From contig CAVPZW010000007.1 in NCBI GenBank assembly GCA_963710315.1, positions 310,001 to 374,000 of the forward strand: a DNA stretch of 64,000 bases. The letters run 5' to 3'. Each line of letters opens with the position of its first letter. Positions within the stretch are counted from its first letter, which is position 1. This DNA comes from Palsa-360 sp963710315 (GTDB taxonomy: Bacteria; Acidobacteriota; Terriglobia; Acidiferrales; UBA7541). Under the pieces are notes generated by a model. It saw nothing but the letters and a program-made list of their open reading frames with translations, made no database searches and was not told where the DNA came from. This document shows positions 1 to 9,640 of the stretch, piece by piece. The position numbers and the translations under genes were made by a program.

Positions 1-246
1 CACATAGCACCAACGCCAGATCTCTCCAGGCTCGATCGATTGCACAATTGGGTGTTTGGTCCGGTGAAAATGCTTGGTAGCGTGTTTGTTCTTAGAGGAA
101 TCGCAGCATCCAACGTGCCCGCAACTTAGGCACAATCGCAAGTGAACCCATGAGTCTCCCGATTTCAGGCATTCCTCGCATCCGTTTGAGTTCGGGTGCA
201 CCTTCTTGATTTCCTTGATATGCGGACAATTTCCTTGAGTTTCCAT
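1..246 (-). CDS. UBP-type zinc finger protein, 3' end outside the window
   Basis: The minus strand reads from ATG at 246 to the window edge without a stop (82 codons seen). Cys/His pairs are spaced as in the zinc finger of ubiquitin-specific proteases (zf-UBP): CPH near the start, CEEC, then CLSCGHVGCCD, and a H-x3-H-x3-H stretch before the conserved IVQSIEPGEIWRWCY segment. A strong ribosome-binding site GGAGGT lies at 251-256. In bacteria this domain occurs as small stand-alone proteins of unknown role; there is no ubiquitin system here, so a general zinc-binding or protein-contact role is only inference. The family call is firm, the function unknown. Confidence 0.85.
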   Translation of the reverse strand, partial: METQGNCPHIKEIKKVHPNSNGCEECLKSGDSWVHLRLCLSCGHVGCCDSSKNKHATKHFHRTKHPIVQSIEPGEIWRWCYV

Positions 247-359
247 TGCGACCTCCTTGGGACTGCCCCTCATCAACAGTGTAGATAAAGCTCGCTGCGC
301 CGTTTGGGCAGCGTTGCCGGTTTTCGAAAGGATGGGATGCGGGCCCGGCTTAAAACGAT

Positions 360-983
360 TCAGGCTCTCAACCGTTTGGGGCCGCTAACGAAGGGATTCC
401 CGCGTTCGTAGAAACGGTACAGCCGATCCACTTCGCGACTGATTCCAATTCGAATGCTGACGCCAATCGGCCCGGTTTCGCGAACCGCGGCTCCAAGCCA
501 CAGTTTGCCGCCCGCGCATAGATTTAGTCCGTCCAGGCGTTTGTCGATGTCCATGGCCTGCGCAAGGCGGCCCGGGCCGCGCGTGAGGTCCAGCAAGCGA
601 GTCGTCCCGCGCCGCCGCTGCATGAAGCGAATGCCCTCCAGCGGCTCGACCGCGCGTACCAACACTCCCGCGCCGGTGCCTTGTACCTCGCTGGAGACGT
701 TCATCATGAAGCAGGAACCATAGGTGAAATACACATAGGCGTGGCCATGTGGAAGAAACAACGAGCGCCGGCTTGGCGTGAGGCCCCCAAAGGCATGGCC
801 CGCCGCGTCGCCAACGGGATACGCTTCGGTTTCCACAATGCGTGCGCTGAGGCGCACACGCGGCAGATCGTGAACCAGCGTCTTGCCGATCAGATACTCT
901 GCAAGTTCAAGCGTGTCCGTGGGTAAATCCAAACGCCGCAAGCGGCGAATGTGGAGAGAAGTTTTCGCCTGTATCCTGGGCAT
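360..983 (-). CDS. DNA-3-methyladenine glycosylase (AAG/MPG family)
   Basis: This 207-residue protein has the AAG-fold signature: LAEYLIGKTLV near residue 27, the IVETEAY segment carrying the catalytic Glu, then HAFGG.TPS and the YVYFTYGSCFMMNV core, followed by GAGVLVRAVEPLEG and LTRGPGRLAQAM. It excises alkylated and deaminated purines from DNA (base excision repair, EC 3.2.2.21). Length is typical of bacterial members (about 190-210 residues). It stands alone; the neighbouring pyruvate carboxylase gene on the same strand ends about 50 bp upstream, so co-transcription is possible but not shown. Confidence 0.93.
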   Translation of the reverse strand: MPRIQAKTSLHIRRLRRLDLPTDTLELAEYLIGKTLVHDLPRVRLSARIVETEAYPVGDAAGHAFGGLTPSRRSLFLPHGHAYVYFTYGSCFMMNVSSEVQGTGAGVLVRAVEPLEGIRFMQRRRGTTRLLDLTRGPGRLAQAMDIDKRLDGLNLCAGGKLWLGAAVRETGPIGVSIRIGISREVDRLYRFYERGNPFVSGPKRLRA

Positions 984-1032
984 CGGATTGGGCCGTAAAA
1001 GGGCCTATGAAACTATTTTTTTTTCAGCCACA

Positions 1033-4000
1033 CTATTCGATCACAAGCAGAAGATCTTTCGCCTCGACCTTATCGCCCACATTGGCCATCTTCTTCGCAA
1101 CCTTGCCGTCCACAGGCGCGTACACGGTGGATTGCATCTTCATCGCTTCCAGCACCAGTAGGCGATCGCCCTTTTTCACCTTCTCGCCCACTTCCACGAC
1201 AATGCTGGAACGGCTCCCGGAATTGGCGCGCCAACTTGCCCGGGAACAGACGGGTCGGCTTTCGGCCTTGTCTGCACCGTGGCTTCAGCGCGCGGTCGCG
1301 GACAGTCACTTCGCGCGGCTGGCCATTGAGTTCGAAGAAGATGGTCCGCGTTCCATCTGGATGCGGCTCGCTCACGGTGAGCAATTTCACAACCAGCGTT
1401 TTCCCGGCTTCCAGTCCGACGGCGATTTCCTGGCCCTGCTCCAACCGTAGAAAAATTGGGGCGTGGGCAAAACTTCCAGGTTTCCGTAGGCCGCGCGGGC
1501 CGCGGCAAATTCAGGAACACGTCCGGGTACATCAGGTAACTCATCAGGTCGGTGTCGGAAATTTTCTGCCCGGCTTTCTTTTCCACCGCGCTTCTGGTCC
1601 ATTCCAAATCGATGGGTTCAGATGCTCGCCCGGCCGTCCCGGTCGCGGCTTCGCGCCGCGCAGGATCGCGGCTTGAAGCTTGGGCGGCCAGCCGCCCTCC
1701 GGCTCGCCCAGCGCTCCGGCAAACATCTCCACCACGGAATTCGGCAACGTCAGATTGTGGTCCGGCCCCAGACGCTCCAAATCCTTCACGGTCATATCGT
1801 GGCTGACCAGAAAGATGGCCATGTCGCCCACAACTTTGCTGGAGGGCGTGACCTTGACGATGTCGCCGAAGGCAAAGTTCACTTCCGCATAGGTGCGCGC
1901 GATCTCCTGCCAGCGCGCGCCAAGCCCCATGGATTCGGCCTGCTCCCGAAGGTTGGTGTACTGGCCGCCGGGCATTTCGTGAATGTAAACTTCCGCCGTG
2001 CCCGCCGGAGGCGCGTTGTCGAAGGGCCGATACCAGGTGCGCACCGTCTCCCAATAATCCGCGCAGGCATTCAGCGCGTCGAGATCGAGTCCCGGTATCG
2101 CGCTCGGTGTGCCGCAGCGCCGCCACGATGGAATTCAGGTTGGGCTGGCTGGTGGTGCCGCTCATCGAGGCGATGGCGGCGTCGGCGGCGTGCACGCCCG
2201 CTTCCGACGCTTTCAGGATCGATGCCGCGTTCATCCCGCTGGTGTCATGCGTGTGGAAATGAATGGGGATGGCCACTTCCTGTCGCAGCGCCGTGACCAG
2301 CCGCTCGGCTGCGTACGGTTTGCACAATCCGCGCCATGTCCTTGATGCCCAGAATGTGCGCGCCCATGGTTTCCAGTTCCTTGGCCAGGCGGACGTAGTA
2401 CTTCGAGCGGATATTTGTCGCGCTTCGGATCCAGAATGTCGCCGGTGTAGCAGATGGCCGCTTCGCAAACCTTGTTCGGTTTTGCGAACGGCTTCCATCG
2501 AGAGCTTCATGTTGGGCAGCCAGTTCAGCGAATCAAAGATGCGAAAAATGTCGATGCCCTGCGCCGCGGCCTCCAGAATGAAGGCCTCCACCACGTTGTC
2601 CGGGATATGCCGAGTAGCCCACTGCGTTGGAGGCCCGCAACAGCATCTGGAAACAAATGTTCGGAATGGCCTCGTGCAGGATTTCGCAGCCGCGTCCAGG
2701 GATCTTCGAGCAGAAACCGCATGGAGACATCGAACGTGGCTCCGCCCCACATTTCCAGGCTGTACAGGTTGTGTAGCTTGTGCGCCACAAAATTTGAGAT
2801 GGCAAACAAGTCGTAGGTGCGAACGCGCGTGGCCATCAGCGACTGGTGCGCGTCGCGGAAGGTCGTGTCGGTGATCAGCAGCTGTTTCTGCGACTTGCGT
2901 CCACTCCGCGAATTTTTCGGGACCGAGTTTGTCGAGCAGCTGGCGCGTGCCCGGCGGCGGAGCGCCGTGGAAGTGCGGCGGCACCGGAGCGGGTCGAATC
3001 GACGCCGGCCTGGGTTTGCCGGCGACTTCCGGATTTCCGTTCACGATCACTTCGCCGAGGTAACGCAAGAGCCGCGTCGCGCGATCGTTCTGCTGGAGCG
3101 AATTGGAACAGCTCGGGCGTCTCGGCAAGAAACGAAGTGGTGACGCCGCCCGCCTGAAAACGTTCGTGATTCACGACGTTCACTAGAAACGGAATGTTGG
3201 TCTTCACGCCGCGAATGCGGAACTCGCGAAGGCAGCGGTCCATGCGCCGGCAGGCCTGCGGAAATTCGCGGCCCCACGCGGTCACTTTGACCAGCAAGGA
3301 ATCGTAGTACGGAGTGATGACCGCGCCGCCAAACGCGGAAGCGCCATCCAGGCGGATGCCAAAGCCCGCCGGCGAACGGTAGGTCTGAATCTTGCCGTAG
3401 TCGGGAAGGAAATTGTTTGCAGGGTCTTCCGTGGTGACGCGGCATTGCAGCGCATATCCATTCAGCGCAATATCTTTCTGCCGGGGCAGATTCATTTCCG
3501 GGCCGTGCAACTCGATAGCCTTGCGCGATCTGAATCTGCGATTGCACGATGTCGATGCCCGTCACCATTTCGGTGACGGTGTGCTCCACCTGCACACGCG
3601 GGATTCACTTCGATGAAATACCATTCGCCCGTATCCGCATCGACCAGGAACTCGACGGTTGCCGGCGCTGTAATACTTCGACTCGCGCGCCAGCGCCACG
3701 GCGGCGTTGGCCAGCGCCGGTGCGAATTTTCGGATCGAGGTTTACGGCCGGAGCGACTTCCACGACCTTCTGATTTCTGCGCTGCACGGAGCAATCGCGC
3801 TCATGCAAGTGCAGAATGTTCCCGTGCATGATCGGCCAGGATTTGCACTTCGATGTGCCGCGCGCGGCGAATGTAGCGCTCCAGAAATACCGCGTCGTTG
3901 CCAAAGGACGCGCCCGCCTCGCGCCCGCGCTTCCTGCAGCAAGGGCAGCAGCAGTTGCGAACTCTGCACCACGCGCATGCCGCGCCCGCCGCCTCCGAAC

Positions 4001-4486
4001 GCGGCCTTCACGATCAACGGATAGCCGATTTTGTCCGCAATGCGCTGCGCGTCGTCCTTTTGCGTAACCGGCTCTTCGGTGCCCGGCACAACGGGCAATC
4101 CGGCCGATTGCGCCAATCGCCGCGCCGCGGTCTTGTCGCCTAGCAGGTCGAGCAAGTCCGCGCTGGGGCCAATAAACGTAATGCCGGCCTCGTCGCAGGC
4201 TCGGGGCAGCGCGGGATTTTCGGAGAGAAATCCGTAGCCCGGATGGATGGCGTCCACGCCTCGTTCCTTGGCCAGCGCCACGATTCCTTCGACGTCGAGA
4301 TAAGCCTGGACGGGCCCCTTGCCCTCGCCAATCAGATATGCTTCGTCAGCCTTGAATCGGTGCAGGCTGAGGCGGTCTTCGTGCGGAATAGACGGCGACG
4401 GTGCGGATTTTAAGTTCGTTGGCGGCGCGGAAAATGCGGATGGCAATTTCTCCGCGGTTCAGGGCCAGAAGTTTTTTAATCGGCAT
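1033..4486 (-). pseudogene. pyc: pyruvate carboxylase, full length but broken by about 20 single-base frameshifts
   Basis: Reading from ATG at 4486 to TAG at 1033, every segment matches pyruvate carboxylase in order. The N-terminal biotin-carboxylase/ATP-grasp part shows ALNRGEIAIRIFRAANE, IHPGYGFLSENP, KAAFGGGGRGMRVV and the HIEVQ and EVNPRVQVEH regions. The carboxyltransferase part shows DTTFRDAHQSL, MWGGATFDV and HFHTHDTSG. The C-terminal biotinyl domain ends with LEAMKM. Frame changes occur near 4390, 3935, 3830, 3725, 3660, 3602, 3513, 3095, 2905, 2690, 2610, 2475, 2410, 2335 and 2090 (each best read as one extra base) and near 1610, 1500, 1450, 1285 and 1210 (each one missing base). Undoing them gives 1,147 codons, the normal family length, with no nonsense codon seen. 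Either a pseudogene with only indels or a low-quality stretch of sequence. Confidence 0.9.
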
Positions 4487-5072
4487 CGGTCACGGTTTCC
4501 CGGGATTTCTCCCCAGTATCGTCTTATCCATGGCGTTACGCGTACACGTTACATTGCAGGGTTTCCAGGGCCACTTTGCCCGAATTCCAAATCCGGAGCT
4601 CACAGAATATCAGACAATTCCATTTGTTCCATTACAGGCCTACGGCTTGGTAGGAAAACAGTCACGTACACTGCAGCGCACAAGCCCTTGCGGCGCGGAA
4701 CCTCCGCTCCAGGAAGGAAGGCGCCCTTCCGTGGCAACGGGAATCCGTCTTCCAAGCATAAATTCTACTGCAAATTCCAGAATCCGTGCTGCTCTCAACC
4801 AATCGCTTTATCTATCGAGTGCATTCCAAACTTTTTTCGCGTCTCCGATCCGAGAACTCCGTTTGTCCCTGGTAACGCAAGGCCATGACCGATAAGTCCT
4901 TTTTGGGTGCAGTTCATGGCGGGTGATCGTTACGACGTATGAGGTTGAGACATGCTCGCGCGGTTGGACTTCGAGTGTTAGATTTAAAATTGTACTTGGG
5001 CCAATGTAGTTCCCCTTCTTTGTTCCTGAGTTTTGTGGCCTCCCTGTTTTGGGGAGAAGAAGGGGGAATTCT
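4487..5072. other. intergenic region, divergent between pyc and the PilZ gene
   Basis: About 590 bp separates the divergent starts of pyc (minus) and the PilZ gene (plus), so it should hold both promoters. Open frames here are short, overlap on both strands and show no recognisable domain. I see no convincing hairpin, tRNA or riboswitch. The only clear signal is the purine-rich AGAAGGGGG just before the GTG at 5073. Confidence 0.4.
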
Positions 5073-5906
5073 GTGCCCGATTCTGTTGCAACACATCCTG
5101 CCAAAATTCAATTGCCGGTTGAGGTCATTGGCCCCAATCTCCACGGGCAACAATTCTTTGAACGCACCGAGACTCTGACCATTGCCCGGAACGCAGTCAC
5201 GATTCTCCTTAAAAGCATACTGGCGGCGGATGCGGAAGTGATTATTCGAAATCCGGAAACGGATGAGGAAGCGGTGGCATGCGCGGTGGGAGTTCCTCAA
5301 GGAGACGGAAGCGCGCATATCTATAAGTTCATCTTCACTGACTCGACGGCCAATATTTGGCACCTGCAATTCCCCGCCGCCGAGCCGCCTAAACTGGTTC
5401 AGCTCGAGTGCAGCGGCTGCCATACCGTAAGCTCGCATTCCCTTTCGGAAGGTGAATTGGAACTGTTCGAATCTGCCCGGCAATTGGTGCGTCCCTGCAA
5501 GGGTTGCAATTCGCTCAGGACATGGAAAGACCCCGCCCGCGAAGCAGCCCCGAGGAAACGAGTCGGCCCTCCCAAACAGGATCCAATTCCAGCAAAGGCC
5601 GCGTCCTCGCCGGAAGAACGTCGCAAGAACAGGCGGACCGCGATGAAGATGACCGCGTGCATCCGCTTTTCCGGCCTGGAAGATGTCGTGAACTGCGAGG
5701 ATATATCCAAGGGAGGCTTTCGATTCAGCAGTCCGAAGGAATACCCGGAAGGAACGCGCGTGGAAGTCGCCGTACCGTACGCCGAGTCCGGCTTAAACAT
5801 TTTTTCTCAGGCCATCATCAAGCACTGCGTGAAGAAGCCAGATGGCGAGTTCTGCCATGGAGTATCCCACGTCAAGAACAGCGGTTCGATTGGCTGGGAT
5901 CCTTAG
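5073..5906 (+). CDS. PilZ-domain protein with an N-terminal four-cysteine motif
   Basis: I chose GTG 5073 because AGAAGGGGG precedes it at good spacing; an in-frame TTG at 5049 is the longer alternative. The 277-residue product has an N-terminal part of unknown fold with two CxxC pairs (ECSGC and PCKGC, about 35 residues apart) that could bind zinc. After a basic, proline-rich linker comes a C-terminal PilZ domain: the RRKNRR motif, then CEDISKGGFRFSS, the two c-di-GMP-contact motifs of the family. The cell may use it to couple c-di-GMP to surface behaviour; the tad pilus locus elsewhere in the window is a possible but unproven target. It stands alone. Confidence 0.8.
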   Translation: MPDSVATHPAKIQLPVEVIGPNLHGQQFFERTETLTIARNAVTILLKSILAADAEVIIRNPETDEEAVACAVGVPQGDGSAHIYKFIFTDSTANIWHLQFPAAEPPKLVQLECSGCHTVSSHSLSEGELELFESARQLVRPCKGCNSLRTWKDPAREAAPRKRVGPPKQDPIPAKAASSPEERRKNRRTAMKMTACIRFSGLEDVVNCEDISKGGFRFSSPKEYPEGTRVEVAVPYAESGLNIFSQAIIKHCVKKPDGEFCHGVSHVKNSGSIGWDP

Positions 5907-5984
5907 GAACGCAAGAACACAACGATTGGAATTTGCCGGCGCAAGCGGGCTGAAGGCGTTGCCCCTCCACCGTTACGCTATGGG

Positions 5985-7064
5985 TCACTCCCGCTTCCAT
6001 TCGCGCCAATCGCGCTCTGTGGCGCGGAGCATGGCTTTGGCGGCCTTGTGCAGCCAATTGCCGCGGCGTTTTGCGAGATCACGCTTGATTGCGGGAACGG
6101 CTCGCGGCGAGCCGAGATGAATGTTGGCGGTCTCCCAGCCCATGGAATAGAGCAGGCGCTCTTCGTCGCGACAGCCTGGCAAGGAAACCAGTTCGATGCG
6201 CGAACAATCCGGCGCGAGGCGGCGAAGCAGCCAGCCGTCGTAAGGATTGACAAAAGGGTCGGGAACGCGAACGGCGCGATCGAGAATTTCTGCGTAGCGC
6301 TCATGCTGTCCTTCCGCGCGAGCGCCTCGCGCCCACAAGCATGCCGACGGCGCCAACTCCTTGGCTTCCCGCGCGACATAGCACCCGTGCCATTTGCCGA
6401 CCAGCACCACGCGCGAGTGCCCCAGGCTTCCCAGGCCTGCCATGCGCCGCTTCCTCTCGCACGGCAAGGAAAAGTCGGGCAGCAGCTTGCGCAATTGCGA
6501 CTCGACATTGCGCGGCAATCGGACCTGCGATTTGCCAAGCCTCTCCAATTTTTGCCAGAACACGGTGGCGTCGCGCAGCCGGTTGAGCGCGATCTTTCGC
6601 AGCCAGCGATGATTCTCGGCCAGCACGAATGGCCGGCCGCCCTCTCGTAGCGCATCGCGGTAACCTTCCAGTATCGCGTCGCTGGCGTCTCGCGGGCGAA
6701 TGGCGATGTGTTCCTCCTGGGCCGCCGCATGGGCGCTGGTGACAAGTCGTACAAGATCCATGGTGTACGGCATCTTGTACACTTCGTCAAAATCGTTGAC
6801 GCCCCAGATCAATCGCCCTTCCACGTCCCGCCAGGTTCCGAAATTTTCAAGATGTAGATCGCCCACCGCCAGCAACTGAGGCGCAATCGCGGCCTCTCCA
6901 GCAACTTCGCGCCAAACCTGAACCCAGCGATAGAACGTGGCGCGAAAAAACGGAAAAAGCCCCAGCGCCATCTGCTTATGTTTGAAAGAAAGCGCATGCC
7001 GATCCAATGGGATTGAAGAGGCCACCCACTTTTCGTAACTCGTTGTCGCTTGGTGGAAGTTCAT
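5985..7064 (-). CDS. DUF2252 family protein
   Basis: The 359-residue product carries the DUF2252 core: VGDLHLENFGTWRDVEG followed by NDFDEVYKMPYTMDLVRLVTS, a pattern reminiscent of the catalytic and metal-binding loops of kinase-like folds. Function is not established for the family. I prefer the ATG at 7064, which has GGAGGTG about 9 bases upstream; the upstream ATG at 7082 lies on top of that Shine-Dalgarno sequence and would add six residues. It is monocistronic and divergent from the amidohydrolase gene at 7212. Confidence 0.82.
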   Translation of the reverse strand: MNFHQATTSYEKWVASSIPLDRHALSFKHKQMALGLFPFFRATFYRWVQVWREVAGEAAIAPQLLAVGDLHLENFGTWRDVEGRLIWGVNDFDEVYKMPYTMDLVRLVTSAHAAAQEEHIAIRPRDASDAILEGYRDALREGGRPFVLAENHRWLRKIALNRLRDATVFWQKLERLGKSQVRLPRNVESQLRKLLPDFSLPCERKRRMAGLGSLGHSRVVLVGKWHGCYVAREAKELAPSACLWARGARAEGQHERYAEILDRAVRVPDPFVNPYDGWLLRRLAPDCSRIELVSLPGCRDEERLLYSMGWETANIHLGSPRAVPAIKRDLAKRRGNWLHKAAKAMLRATERDWREWKRE

Positions 7065-7211
7065 GGCTGTATGCACCTCCATATTCTATTGCGCAGCTCG
7101 CGAATGTATCAGAAAAGGGCAACGCGCATCCATTATAGGAACAATAAGTCTGGCTTTGATTGTGCTAGACTTCGGCGCATCCCGGATCGAAATATTTGAG
7201 GAGCGATTGAC

Positions 7212-8453
7212 ATGCCCAACCGCCGTGATTTCGCAAAATTAGTGCTGGCCGGAGGCGCGGGAATGCTTGCGCCGCGCGCGCTGTGGCCCGCCGCCGGAGT
7301 TCCCACCCCGCCGCAAAATGCGGACGACAAATTCGACCTGCTGATCGAGGGCGGCACGGTCATCGACCCGTCGCAGAATCTGAATGGCGCGTTCGACGTG
7401 GCCATCAAAAACGGCAAAATCCTGGAAGTTTCGAAAAATATTGCCAAGGACCGCGCCCTCAAGACCGTGCCCGCCAAGGATCGAATCGTCACGCCGGGAT
7501 TCATCGACATGCACGCGCATTGCTACGATGGCGTTTCCATCGGCATGAATGCGGATCGCTACTGCCTGAGCCGCGGCGTGACCACCATGCTGGATGCGGG
7601 CTCGGCCGGCTCCTCCACCTTTCCAAATTTCAGAAAATATATTATCAACACTTCCACAACGCGGGTTGTCGCGCTGCTGCACATCAGCCCGATCGGAACC
7701 ATCATGTACGAGGGCGGCCTCTCCAACCTGTCGTGGCTCAATCCTCAATTGACCGCGAAGATGGCGATGGACAATAAGCCCGTGGTGGTGGGAATCAAAA
7801 TCCAGCTGAGCAAACCCATCACGGGCTCAAACGATTTGGAATGCCTGAAACGCGCGCTGCAGGCCGCGGAAATTGCCCGCATGCCGCTGATGGTGCATAT
7901 CGAAGATTCCTACTCGCCGCTGGGAGATATTCTGAAGATGCTGCGCAAGGGCGACGTCTTCACGCATTGCTACAACAACCACAATCACGGCATTCTGGAC
8001 GCCAACGGAAAAATCATTCCGGAAGCGCGGGAGGCGCGCGAGCGCGGCGTGATTTTCGATCCCGCGCAGGGGCAAACCCACTTCAGTTTCGATGTGGCTG
8101 AGAAGTGCATGGCCCAAGGTTTTCTGTGCGAAACGATCAGCACGGACCTGACCATCGTGACCGTGGAGCGCCGCGTGTTCGATCTGCCCACCATGGTCTC
8201 CAAGTTCTTGTCGATCGGAGTGCCGCTGGACAAAGCCGTCGCCATGGTCACCATGAATCCCACGCGCGTGTTCGACTTCGGCGCGCAAATCGGAACGCTG
8301 CGCCCCGGCAGCGAAGCCGACGTCAGCATCTACGAATTGCGTGACGGCAAATTCGAGTTTGAGGATAGCGACGGAATCAAACGCAGCGGACAAAAGATGC
8401 TGGCCAGCAAAGCGGTAGTCCGGCATGGGCAACTATTCATAAACGCGGTTTGA
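7212..8453 (+). CDS. amidohydrolase-superfamily metallohydrolase with Tat-type signal
   Basis: The 413-residue protein starts with an RRDFAKL twin-arginine motif and a hydrophobic stretch, so it is probably exported folded with its metals. The mature part has the amidohydrolase plan: a small beta domain (DLLIEGGTVIDPSQN), the metal ligands in TPGFIDMHAHCY, a GVTTMLDAGSAG strand, a further MVHIED, HCYNNHNHG, and the late STDLT segment with an Asp ligand. It resembles the dihydroorotase-like amidohydrolase/deacetylase group acting on cyclic amides or N-acyl compounds; the substrate cannot be told. GGAGCG-type spacing precedes the ATG. The gene is followed 137 bp later by a Rieske oxygenase on the same strand. 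Confidence 0.85.
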   Translation: MPNRRDFAKLVLAGGAGMLAPRALWPAAGVPTPPQNADDKFDLLIEGGTVIDPSQNLNGAFDVAIKNGKILEVSKNIAKDRALKTVPAKDRIVTPGFIDMHAHCYDGVSIGMNADRYCLSRGVTTMLDAGSAGSSTFPNFRKYIINTSTTRVVALLHISPIGTIMYEGGLSNLSWLNPQLTAKMAMDNKPVVVGIKIQLSKPITGSNDLECLKRALQAAEIARMPLMVHIEDSYSPLGDILKMLRKGDVFTHCYNNHNHGILDANGKIIPEAREARERGVIFDPAQGQTHFSFDVAEKCMAQGFLCETISTDLTIVTVERRVFDLPTMVSKFLSIGVPLDKAVAMVTMNPTRVFDFGAQIGTLRPGSEADVSIYELRDGKFEFEDSDGIKRSGQKMLASKAVVRHGQLFINAV

Positions 8454-8590
8454 GACTTGGCGGTTCTGAAATAATTGCGGACACTCTGCGTCCGAACCAA
8501 TAGTCGAATTCATTCCATAGATATCGGCGATTTCACTGAGCAGACAGGATGCGATAGGATAGGGCCGAATTTTAGAGGCCTATCTTTCAT

Positions 8591-9586
8591 ATGCCGCCAG
8601 ACCTCGGATTGAACGATCCGCTCCTCCTGAACGAATGGTTCGCGGTTGCCTGGGCTTCTTCCCTGCCTGAAATCAAATTGCAACCTGTGCGCGTGCTTGG
8701 CCAGGATATTGTTTTGTGGCGAACCAGCGATGGCGTGCATGCCTGGAAAGACCTGTGCATCCATCGCGGAGCAAAACTTTCTCTCGGCTGGATTTCGCCA
8801 TCAGAGAAAGGCGCGTGCGTTGTCTGCCCGTATCACGGCTGGGAATACAACTCCGCCGGTGAATGCGTGCGAATCCCCGCGCACCCCGATCAGGTGCCTC
8901 CAGCTCGTGCGCGCGTCGAAGCGCTTGCAGTCGGCGAAAAATATGGCTTGGTGTGGGTTTGTTTGGGCAAACCGATTGGGGATATTCCCGCATTTCCGGA
9001 AGGAGAATCGCCCGGCTTCCGCCTGATTTCCACTGGGCCCTATGAATTCCATGCCCAGGGGCCGCGCGTGATCGAAAATATTCTGGACTTGGCGCACTTG
9101 CCTATCGCGCACGCGGGCCTGTTGGGAGATCCCGCAAATGCCGAGATCGGCGACTACACAGTGACAACCACGGCGGAAGGAATTGTGGCGAAGGACATTC
9201 CGCTTTGGCAGCCAAATCCCGATGGCACGGGCCGTTCCGCCAAGGTGCACTACACCTACTGGGTCGAGCGCCCGTTCACCACGCGCTTGACCAAGATGCA
9301 TCCCACGCAACGCTTCGCCATTCTCGGCACAGTCACGCCAGTCGACGCGGAAAACAGCCTGGCATGGGTGCTGATCGCCATGAACTATGCGCACGACGTG
9401 CCTGAGGAAGAATTGCGCCACTTTCAGGACAAGGTGGCGGCGCAGGACATTCGCATCGTCAATTCCCAGCGCCCGGAATTGCTGCCTCTCGATCTGCAAT
9501 CCGAATTGCATTTGCGCTCCGATCACATCGCCATCGCCTATCGCCGCTGGCTGAAGCAATTGGGCCTGCAATACGGAACTTCATGA
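8591..9586 (+). CDS. Rieske [2Fe-2S] aromatic ring-hydroxylating oxygenase, alpha subunit
   Basis: The 331-residue protein has a Rieske cluster motif C56-x-H58 ... C79-x2-H82 (CIHRG and CPYHGW) and the mononuclear iron site N163, D166, H169, H174 in ENILDLAHLPIAH. This pairing defines Rieske non-heme oxygenases; the short length resembles the single-component VanA/dicamba-demethylase type that needs a separate reductase. No reductase or ferredoxin gene is adjacent. Likely substrates are methoxylated or carboxylated aromatics, but the sequence alone cannot say which. It precedes an NCS2-like permease by about 55 bp on the same strand, so the two may be co-transcribed and the permease may import its substrate. 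Confidence 0.9.
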   Translation: MPPDLGLNDPLLLNEWFAVAWASSLPEIKLQPVRVLGQDIVLWRTSDGVHAWKDLCIHRGAKLSLGWISPSEKGACVVCPYHGWEYNSAGECVRIPAHPDQVPPARARVEALAVGEKYGLVWVCLGKPIGDIPAFPEGESPGFRLISTGPYEFHAQGPRVIENILDLAHLPIAHAGLLGDPANAEIGDYTVTTTAEGIVAKDIPLWQPNPDGTGRSAKVHYTYWVERPFTTRLTKMHPTQRFAILGTVTPVDAENSLAWVLIAMNYAHDVPEEELRHFQDKVAAQDIRIVNSQRPELLPLDLQSELHLRSDHIAIAYRRWLKQLGLQYGTS

Positions 9587-9640
9587 GCATGACCATGACA
9601 ATGACGAGAGGACTTCTAAATCGCTAGCACAATCCAGCCG

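Noticed and set aside
1033..4486. Programmed +1 frameshifting in pyc
   Set aside because: There are about 20 sites with no shared slippery motif, in both directions; no known mechanism works at this density.
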